A stretch of 11,948 bases of DNA, taken from assembly GCA_034696485.1 (NCBI GenBank), contig JAQIWT010001204.1, positions 1 to 11,948 of the forward strand. Direction: 5' to 3'. Below, in pieces: positions 1 to 8,100 of this stretch. The position numbers were made by a program, and so were the translations under genes. Each line of letters begins with the position of its first letter. Position 1 is the stretch's first letter. The stretch comes from Isohypsibius dastychi (lineage: Eukaryota; Tardigrada; Eutardigrada; Parachela; Isohypsibiidae). Under the pieces are notes generated by a model. It saw nothing but the letters and a program-made list of their open reading frames with translations. It ran no database searches and was not told the DNA's origin.

Positions 1-2
1 AT

Positions 3-2731
3 TTAACGACCGGCTTCTGCACTTGATCGGTATGCATGAGAAACTTTTGAAATTAAAAGACAGCAGCTGGTGATATTTCCGTCCACTTTGGCAAACTCGC
101 TGAAATCCAAACTGATTTTCTGGCTTCTCAGTTTTTCTCCAAGGACCTGTAAGGAAGATAAAACATGAACAAATATCTCACTGAATACTGAACAATATTC
201 AAAAACATGAAATGCTGGGAAAGTGTGGAACAAGATGAAACAACTCAGCGTAACGCTCAGTGGAAAATGGTAGATCAGTGGTTCCCAGAACGCAGAAGCT
301 ATATTCAAAACTTGAATCACAAATGCTCAACTCACCAATAATCGACATTTGCGACTTTCTGTAAACGCACTTTGAATATAATAAAATGAAATGCTAATTT
401 TTTTACATGTTTTAAGACTGATAGTTTTGATAATCATTTTTAGTTCACCTTCGCTGCACTCGGGTATCCGGCTTTGTGAATCAGCACCTACAAAAAAAAG
501 AGTGAGAACAATTGATACACATATCATGTAAAAAAATGATTTACGAAAAAAAAGCCTGAATCCACAAGCTAAGAAACGTGCGGTTTTTACCTTGTTTGCG
601 AACAGGCAGTTGGCTAAATCGTCCGGAACTTGGATAATACTGTACTTGTAGGATGCGTCACTCTCGATTCTCTGCATAATTGCAACAAAAACCCAAGATA
701 TGAAAACTTCATGATTCAGTTGCCGCAGTCAGAATACTAACATGAACGATTTTTTTCGCGGCATCGCTGTCACCGGCAATTAGTGACTTAAGACCACCAA
801 CTGTTACAAGGGATTTCAGGCTTTTGGATCCCTCCACCCGAACCGCGAGGCAGGGATAATCGGGAAAAGCTTTCGCCACAAATTGAGCACCGAGCTGGAA
901 ATGAACGAAAAAAATGATAAGCGTGGAAGTTTTACTTGGTGATGTCAATTGAAAATAGACTATGGAAATGAATATAAATATATGAAATATAAAAAATATC
1001 AAAAAATAAACAAACAAAATTTATTTATTTAGATTCAATAAATGAAGAAACTTTTTCAACGTTCTCCAAACATTATGAAAGAGAATACTTCTGAGATTTT
1101 CTGTTTCGTTATTTATTTACGTGCAATGATATGGTCTGCGTGGTTCACTTGAGTATTTCAGAGATAGAAGAATTTAAAAATTTTATCGTCACGTAAAGAT
1201 CAATCAGGCTGTAATAAAAATTATTGGGTTTAGTTTTAATCGTTATTTTGAAAGTGATTGATCAAACTACATTTCTTTGTTAATTTATTTTCTGCTTGAT
1301 ATGTATTTCAATTGTTCTGATCTGCATTCTACAGCTTTGCTAACTCATTCCGAGAAAGCAAATTCCAAAATCCTATCCGGAGTCAAAGAAATAACGACTT
1401 GATTTTAAGTATGCACAGCGTTGCGAATTTGGCCTAAAATATTTCAGGTATCTCCAGCCGATAAATTACCTCGTTTGTCCGCTTGGAAATACCAACAAAT
1501 ATTTCGAGACCTGCAAACAAAGCCGTAATTACTAGCAGTCCGTAACCACAAAGGTAAACACAATGCGACTGAGACGAGTCACCCAGCAAAGTTGTCATAA
1601 ACCGTTATCAACCTCCTGACAATCTGGAAGGTAAAAGTACCGTGTGCTAGTTGAAAATCAACAGGTGGGCAAAACGATTTCACAGTTGAACATAGTGAGA
1701 TTAAAGATTTACTCATTTACTTGCACTATGAGTTGAACTATAATTCACCACACCTAATTCTGAACATGCACCAGTTCAACTCATCGTTCCAATAAAGAGC
1801 AGAAAAAACAATCCAAAATTCAACCGTATCAAATTTCTGGTCCACATTTAATTTAATACGGAACGGAGATTAATTCAAGAAAAATGGCAAATCAAGCTGC
1901 TTCAGATTCAAATCACATTTTCAAGAAGAAGCAAATTAAATTTAGACTGCTTTATCTTGATTAAACAAACCTGTGAATAAAACATCGCCACCATATACCC
2001 TCGCATCTGGATCCTTGATTTCGACGAGATCGATATGAGGGAATTCTTTTTTGAGGACTGACCGAACCAAATTTCCCTGTTGATTTTACGATTAATCTCC
2101 AATGGAAATGAAGTATTCTTGTAGAAAGAAATCACCTCATTTTCACGATCAACAGAAGCGCGGCACATCAAAGCTGTATCCCCGCAAATCACCGCCATTT
2201 CACCAACAAACGCGCAATCGGGATGCTGAAAAAAATTTAATCAATTTTTGCTCGAAGAAATGCCATTGTGTATTATTAAAACATATTCAATAAGAATTCA
2301 AAGAACACTTTCCAAATGCGATATTTTCCAAACTACGAACACTCCGTGCCACGTATTTTCGAGATGTTTAATACGACATATTCTTGCGGTTGAAATAATT
2401 TTGTGACAAAACGTTTTCCAAATTTTATGATAAATGATATCATGAGAACCGCTCAAAATGATTGACGCAATCAATTCAATATCATGCCTCAAAGCTGCTT
2501 CTCACCTGCTCATCAGGTTCAAGTTCCCACACATCCATTCCCATTTCTCTTAGCGTTTTCACAAACGCCTGATGTTGTTCCCGTGCTTTGGCCACATCAG
2601 TATTGCTATTCCCGAATCCCTTGCGAATCGACTCAGGAACTCGACAAACAATAGCTGCAACAAACCAACAACATTTCTCAAGGTCCCTCATGTAACGAGA
2701 AAATCTCACCGTCCGAAAACGTAAAGGGCAT
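3..2731 (-). CDS. DDAH-family protein (dimethylarginine dimethylaminohydrolase-like), 9 coding exons, 274 aa
   Basis: Coding exons in transcript order: 2731-2710, 2654-2506, 2225-2136, 2076-1971, 1510-1470, 894-742, 671-591, 487-449, 146-3 (stop TAA at 5-3). They total 825 nt in one continuous frame, and every intron is GT-AG. The first exon codes only MPFTFSDA, joining to AIVCRVPES, which matches the family start (human: HAVVRALPES). Other family blocks are DVAKAREQHQAFVKTL, HPDCAFVGEMAVICGDTAL, YGGDVLFTG, EIFVGISKRTNE, VPDDLANC, VLIHKAGYPSAAK and KVDGNITSCCLLISK. Known family members are cytosolic enzymes that hydrolyse asymmetric dimethylarginine to citrulline and dimethylamine, relieving nitric-oxide synthase inhibition. 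Length is close to human DDAH1 (285 aa). Oddity: the positions aligning with human triad residues Asp127, His173 and Cys274 are Tyr115, Ser161 and Ser254, though Cys255 and Cys256 follow directly. Family membership is secure; enzymatic activity is doubtful. The 5' end of the transcript is not defined. Confidence 0.93.
895..1970 (-). other. Two largest DDAH-like introns (895-1469 and 1511-1970) around a 41-nt exon
   Basis: These are AT-rich non-coding stretches of 575 and 460 nt flanking the exon at 1470-1510. That exon codes EIFVGISKRTNE and is bounded by TTTGCAG upstream and GTAATT downstream on the minus strand. I found no other coding exon inside them, and family alignment across the junctions is contiguous (TNE joined to LGAQF). 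The 460-nt intron holds an inverted repeat at 1728-1784. Confidence 0.7.
1728..1784. repeat. Perfect 12-bp inverted repeat in a DDAH-like intron
   Basis: The left arm ATGAGTTGAACT (1728-1739) and right arm AGTTCAACTCAT (1773-1784) are exact reverse complements separated by 33 nt. A related AGTTGAAC copy lies at 1684-1691, and CATAGTG (1690-1696) is complementary to CACTATG (1724-1730), so the surrounding 100 bp could fold into nested hairpins. No function is implied by position alone; it may be the relic of a small mobile element. Confidence 0.6.
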
Positions 2732-3307
2732 ATTTCCAGATTAAATCAAAACTGAATAATTAAATTCCCGAGGGTTTCCGGTGAAACTGACTATCAGGAA
2801 CTGACATGAGAATATCAAACACACACAAAATGGAAACGATGTATGGTGCAGTGGTAGGCAGTTGTAGTGCAAACAACCAAAAATGTGAGTAAGAGTCAGT
2901 AGAATCCAGAGAGGCGTCGTTGAAAAGAAAAGAGTACCGTAAAAGTCCGCGCGTGTTTACCGATTGATAACGAGTCGGAAAAATTACGATGCACGGTGCC
3001 TTAGCCGACTCGATCCACTCATAACTCATAATCATAACTCGTACTTTCATTGCTGCACATGAGCACACCCAGACTCGGCCAGCATTCCACACCGGTGACC
3101 GGTCAGACCGGCACTGACGTATGAATTATTCAGCGCACCTGACCGATACGGACTGAAAACATATCCGCCCACAGAACAAAAGGTCACGTTTTTATGTCAG
3201 ATTTAAGTTCGAGTTTCATGAGATTAAAGTAGTGATGATATACAGTACCAGTAACTGAAAAATGTAAAATTTCGAACGTTAAGGCGGCTATAGGAGCACC
3301 ATTCTAT
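2732..3307 (-). promoter_or_regulatory. Intergenic region: 3' flank of the H3 variant and presumed promoter of the DDAH-like gene
   Basis: These 576 bp separate the H3 stop from the DDAH-like start; both genes are on the minus strand. I see no convincing coding sequence. The DDAH-proximal half contains a 10-bp palindrome TGACCGGTCA (3096-3105) between two further CCGG-containing hexamers, a TGACGT element at 3115-3120, an AGGTCA hexamer at 3181-3186 and a short GAGTTATGA repeat near 3018-3041 (minus orientation). These resemble bZIP or nuclear-receptor half sites but that is only word-level similarity. No histone-type 3' stem-loop is visible just after the H3 stop, and no clear AATAAA either. 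Confidence 0.4.
3018..3041. repeat. Short imperfect tandem repeat ATAACTC / ATAATC / ATAACTC
   Basis: On the plus strand CATAACTC is followed by CATAATC and CATAACTC, giving three imperfect 7-8-bp units. It lies in the presumed DDAH-like promoter or 5' UTR, about 290-310 bp upstream of the start codon. It may be chance low complexity. Confidence 0.4.
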
Positions 3308-4454
3308 TTAATTATTCCTGGGTTCTCCACGAATTCGGCGAGCCAACTGGATGTCTCTGGGCATAATGGCGACTCGTTTAGCGTGGTTCGCACAAAGGTT
3401 GGCGTCTTCAAATAATTCGACCAAGTAAGTCTCCGCAGCTTCCTAACAAAAAAACAATTGGAAAAAATCAGTTATCTCTCGTCAATCAATAAAACTTCAG
3501 AACTGGAATTTCACAAGGAACTGCCAACAAAAATTTAATTTCTACCAGTAGACATTCTTGATGAACCTTAATGATAGCAGTTATTAAGGACAACAAGCAA
3601 TCGGCCTGTAGTTTCTGCCCTTCTTCACAGACGATTTACCATACTAGTAAACCAGATTTGAACTTGGAATGCAATATTAAACTATTGAATAGTCTGCAAT
3701 TTGCAAAATTTTCATTTCATTCGATAGCGAATGCAAAACTACACATTCCTGGAGATGATTGAATGAATCATTTGCTTCGTTCGTAAGTTATACCAGTAAG
3801 AAAATAAGAAAATCTCGAACTGAAATTTTGAAAAAACTTATCATCATGGTGAAATCTCGTCGGGAATCAAGTATCAGTATCACCTAAGAATAAACTGTTA
3901 ACACCTGTTATCAGACAACATGAGAGTCTAATTTTGCGCTAGAAGCTTATTCGGTTTTGCACCCGCCGGAGGTCAACCGATTTCTGCGCGCAAAAAATGA
4001 CTTTAAATTGAAACTGAACAAACCGAAGCATGGCTATATTTGTAATGAAGGTATGGAAAATACATCAATCATGCGCGCCATCCGGTATCCCCCCTGACAC
4101 TACAAAACCGATGGCATGTTGTCCTTAAGCAAAATTTCGTAAAATTCAAGAGCAGAAAATAAGCACCTGTAGCGCGATGAATGCTGATGACTGAAAGCGG
4201 AGATCTGGCATGAAGTTCTGGGCAATTTCGCGAACCAGACGTTGGAAAGGCGGTTTCCGGATAAGGGGCTCCGTCGACGCCGGATAAGAACGAATTTTCC
4301 GGAGAGCGACTGCTCCAGGTCGGTAACGATGGACCACCTTCACCCCTCTGCCCCAAGAAACGGGGGCTTCTTTCCGGGCCGTCTTCATGGCGAGCTGTCG
4401 CGGAGTAATTCCTCCCACAGATTTGCGAGGGATCTTCTTTGGTGGCCTCACCAT
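3308..4454 (-). CDS. Divergent histone H3 variant, 2 coding exons, 140 aa
   Basis: Exons 4454-4167 (96 codons, ending ALQ before GTGCTT) and 3442-3308 (starting EAAETYLV after TTGTTAG, stop TAA 3310-3308) join in phase 0. The histone-fold hallmarks are intact: [33 protein letters not shown] and [12 protein letters not shown]. The protein would package DNA as a nucleosome core subunit. Using standard H3 numbering, the tail keeps R8-K9-S10, K23, K27 and K36, but K14 is Ile, K18 is deleted, S28 is Glu and K37 is Val. In the core Q55, L60, L65 and T80 are Pro, K56 is Ala, K79 is Met and K122 is Arg. Small tail insertions make it four residues longer than canonical H3. An intron after ALQ (a position I recall from H3.3 genes) and the lack of a visible 3' stem-loop suggest a replacement-type variant. 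Loop 1 has no insertion, unlike most CENP-A proteins. Start ATG has A at -3. Confidence 0.95.
3443..4166 (-). other. Intron of the H3 variant gene (724 bp)
   Basis: This is the single intron of the H3 variant, with GTGCTT at its 5' end and TTTGTTAG at its 3' end on the minus strand. It is AT-rich, with a more GC-rich patch near 3960-4000 and 4075-4100. I see no coding exon, RNA gene or clear repeat in it. Confidence 0.75.
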
Positions 4455-4560
4455 TGTAACCAGAGTTAAACGGTCAAAAAAAGGAAAGATGTTGGAAACT
4501 GAGAAAGTGAACGAACGAACTGAAATTTTATTTTCCCTCCCGCAACGGATTGCTTTTGAA

Positions 4561-4579
4561 CTGTCCAGTTACGGGACAG
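4561..4579. repeat. Inverted repeat, 6-bp arms, 7-nt loop
   Basis: CTGTCC (4561-4566) and GGACAG (4574-4579) are exact reverse complements around an AGTTACG loop. It lies 107-125 bp upstream of the H3 variant ATG. Confidence 0.55.
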
Positions 4580-4617
4580 CCACCCGATCAAATTTCAAAC
4601 TGGACCCCATTTTTGAT

Positions 4618-4637
4618 ACGCGCTGTTACCAGCGCGT
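4618..4637. repeat. Perfect inverted repeat, 8-bp arms, 4-nt loop
   Basis: ACGCGCTG (4618-4625) and CAGCGCGT (4630-4637) are exact reverse complements around TTAC. It lies 164-183 bp upstream of the H3 variant ATG. GTTAC occurs at the loop of both this repeat and the one 40 bp away. It could be a dimeric protein-binding site or a hairpin. Confidence 0.65.
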
Positions 4638-4761
4638 TATTGCCTTCTTCGCGCCCCATTTCAAAGGGAACATAATTCTCAAAGGAAAGTCTCACAAGAT
4701 TAACTTCTCCTACGAAATCAATTATTTATGTTGTGTTTTGTTAATTCCTTCTATAATTAGA

Positions 4762-4798
4762 TTTATTTTATTTATGTTTTTATTGTTGTGTATTTATT
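4762..4798 (-). terminator. Cluster of candidate polyadenylation signals for the importin-13-like gene
   Basis: Three TTTATT words (AATAAA on the minus strand) at 4762-4767, 4767-4772 and 4793-4798 fall about 325-360 nt downstream of the karyopherin stop at 5123. This spacing would give a moderate 3' UTR and leave the remaining 300 bp to the H3 promoter. Confidence 0.45.
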
Positions 4799-5122
4799 TT
4801 CAAACCGTTGGGATCCAGAAACGAGAACCAGCAGCGTTATAAAGCTCTTCTACCGGGCAATGAGTCGAGACCGTCGTGCCTCATTTCATTTCATACGACA
4901 AATTTATCCTGTGGAATCATTCTTATTATTCCTAATAATTAAATGACGCGCGAAGGCTGGCCTCAATGCGCAACAAGTGAAACTTATTATTGTGCTTATC
5001 CGAATGATCTTCGATGTTCGTTCATTCTGGGGTTGCTGATTCCCCGACAGAGCATTGTTTTTGGGGTTCAAAACATGTAACAAACTTTATAATCAAGTAA
5101 ACATCAATCACAGATTGTTCAA
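4799..5122 (-). other. Probable 3' UTR of the importin-13-like gene
   Basis: This non-coding stretch follows the TAA at 5125-5123 on the minus strand and runs to the candidate polyadenylation signals. No ORF with family similarity, RNA gene or repeat stands out in it. Confidence 0.5.
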
Positions 5123-8100
5123 TTAAAATACGACTGACTGAACGCGGTGTTTTTGACGGTAAGTTGCAATAGCCCTCCAAAATGCAGGTTTAGTCCGAGA
5201 AGCCAAAAGTGAAGAGATCAGTCTTTCCATTGTTGCCGTGTCATTTGGGGTGGCATTATTCGGCAACCGTCCAGCGGTAACTTGCATCAATGCCGTGGTT
5301 TCCGGCTTCAATTCCATCAGCATCGCAAACAGACAATCAGAACAAATTCGTGCCGTCTTCTCATCCACGAAAACATCGCAGCACTTCTGCAAATTGATAT
5401 TTCAATAAATAAGAAACCAAAATTCTTTCAAGAAAAATAATATTTAAAAAAAACGTTCAAAAACTTATCAAAAATTAATTATAGTTTCGGTGAACTTTTA
5501 TGAAACTTACCATAAGAAATCTTTGAACCAGGGTCTCGGCAAATTTGTTTTTGATGAGTTGGATCACAGGGTTGGTCCGTTGATCGCCGTCGCCAGCGCC
5601 TCTGACTTTCATCCGGATCATTTCCTCGAATAATATATTAACCGGTACAGATATGGTTTCATCTCCACTGATGGGCATGTCAAGCAACACGAGAACTGCA
5701 AATAAATAAACAGTCGCACTATTTCATTAACACTAATGATCTTTCATCTGTGAAGCAATAACTTACCCAACTGCAGCATTTCATCCCAGTTTATCGGTAA
5801 ATTCTGCAGAAGAGCAGCTTGGTTTCTCATGGATGGGTAAACAGCTGCGATAAAATGTCCGTAAAATTCGAAATATTCATCCCATTCTTGTTTGTCTTTC
5901 ATTTCGATGGCGGACTGGAAAAGCATAGTCAGAAGTTGTGAAGTTGCGTCAATGTAAGCCGGCTCGTCGAGATATTTTGTCAGCAGCTGAAAATGAAATA
6001 CGCGGTGAAAAAACATTGGACTAGAAGACATGATTCAACTTGGAACAAATATTTGTTGGCAAGAACGTTTTACTAAATTTTCTAGATGGCTATATTTTGA
6101 GAAAAACTGAACCAGATTTTTCGAGATGAGCTCGTCTGAAAAAACAAAAAAAAAATCGAATGGAAATTTCAAGTTCAACGCTGTTTTCATATCTTGTTTC
6201 AAAACGACATCAACGTACCATATTTCAAAAACTCATTTTTTTGTTCATCACTGTGAACATTTTATGAGCGAATGTCAAGGAATACAGCAAACGAAATTAC
6301 CTCGCGTATCAGATCCAACATCCTAGGTGACTTTGTCCGAGAAAACGAGCTGGCGGCAAATTCCGCTATTTGTGGCAACAACGTTCCAACAGCCAAACCG
6401 GAAGCAAATAGGATCTCTTTCATTAGAGCAATCTGGACTTCTTCAATCTCTTTCTGGGAAACCTCTACACCGTCAACTGACGAAACTTTCATCATTTCGT
6501 TGAGTAGGCAACTTCCCAGCTCAGAAACCGCAGTGTAGAAATCCGGGTGGTCCACCGCATCGCCCAGTGTACTTGAGCATCCAATAACCTTGAAGAATCC
6601 CGGGAACAGTTTCATAGTCCGGACGAAATTGGCAGCCTGTTCGAAAAGAAGATATTTAAACACATGCTTGCAAATAATTTCAGCTAGAGGTCTGGCTTAC
6701 ATTCTGACTGTTTTCGAAAATTCTTGGTATAATCCCACGAAAGTTACGAGCCTCGTGCAAGGACTCTTCCGGTGGCAGAAGAACAATAAGTTGACCCAGT
6801 GCGACAAGGAGTTTCCCGCGCGCGTTGAAAGAACCTTTTCTGGAGGTCAAAGTGTTCTAAAACGAACATCAGATGATCAGAAGCATTCTGATTCTCCCTA
6901 TATTTATCAATTTTAAAGTAATAAATTTGCCTTAGTTTTTGAATAATTTCCGTGAAAATACTTGAATCAAACGAATTTTCTGGGATTCCTACTTTAATTT
7001 CTGCATTGTTTGCCATCTAGAAAAATGTGTTTAAAATAATACTTCAAATAATATTCAATATTCAATATTCAATATTTCAATTTTCGTAGTAATAAAAACT
7101 TTCCAGAAATATTTTTTCGAAGGTTAAAACAAACTCCTTACCACAATCGTCGAAGACAAAACAGGGAAGAATTCACGCATCCGCTCGCCGCCGGACATGA
7201 CAATAGTTCCAACAGCAAACGAGCACGCATTTATAACTTGATCGTTTGCTTCCTGCAGACCGCAAATGTAGACTGGTACAAAACTCCGAATGATAGTCCA
7301 ACACTCCTCTTCCTCCTGAATAAGTGGAATCCATATTTCCAAAGCACGAAATGCTTGAATGATGACATCCGGATTCGCAGTTTGAAAAGCGCGGTAAATA
7401 TTCTCCAAAAGCGTCCGAACTTGTGAATCAACCAGATGACCTTTGGCGAACGTCGGATCCAAGGGGCAGGAAAATCGTGAGATAAAACAAACTGCTTCCA
7501 AATTCTAAAAACACAGAAAGGCTTTCCAATAAATCCCGATCATCAATTGGTAAATAACAAAGTTTATAAGAACTGAAATTTATAATTCTTTACTTATAAA
7601 TTTATAGTTTATGTCAAATAAGTGAAAAATTTTCCTTCGATACGTAAGCTACGTTCACTTCGGTCCATATATGGTATTTCGTTCAACTAAATATAAAGCG
7701 ACCTACCAGATTCTTCCGAATAAATTTCATTTTAATCCAGTTTGCAGAATTTTATCTCAGTTTTGCAAAATTCAATGTTTTTCGATTCGTCATTTCGGTA
7801 TTTAGAAAATATACTAACCAACTCACGGTCTAGCTGCTCCGGGATTTCCGAGGAAAACGAGAACTGCTCATTGAGCCATTCATAAAACGGATCTCCAACA
7901 GCCGTGACAAGATTTCCGACTGCTTTTTCCAAGTCGTTTCGGAGCTCGCCATAAGATTCCACCTGGTCACGAGTCCACGAACTCTTGATTATTTTGTCAG
8001 GTTTAACTGCTCGTTTACAGAGAATCTTCAGGAGACGTTTTAATTCCGGCAGCAAACATGGATTAATCGCCGATCCAGAAATGCCCATTTGATACAGCAT

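Larger units (their letters stand above)
4455..4740 (-). promoter_or_regulatory. Presumed promoter region of the H3 variant gene
   Basis: This is the stretch between the H3 start codon and the likely polyadenylation signals of the upstream karyopherin gene. It carries two hairpin-capable inverted repeats (4561-4579 and 4618-4637) and a TTCGCGCC word at 4648-4655, which is one base from the E2F consensus in its minus-strand reading. No CCAAT box or convincing TATA box was found near the gene. Promoter status is inferred from position only. Confidence 0.35.

Noticed and set aside
2760-3092. Minus-strand 110-codon open frame upstream of the DDAH-like gene
   Set aside because: No family similarity or repeat/domain pattern, and it sits in the expected promoter/5' UTR; the DDAH start is explained by the ATG at 2731 and its splice to 2654.
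4242-4842. Plus-strand open frames of 75 and 151 codons opposite the H3 variant
   Set aside because: They are antisense shadows of the H3 coding exon continuing into AT-rich flank; no recognisable protein, and the minus-strand frame is clearly histone H3.
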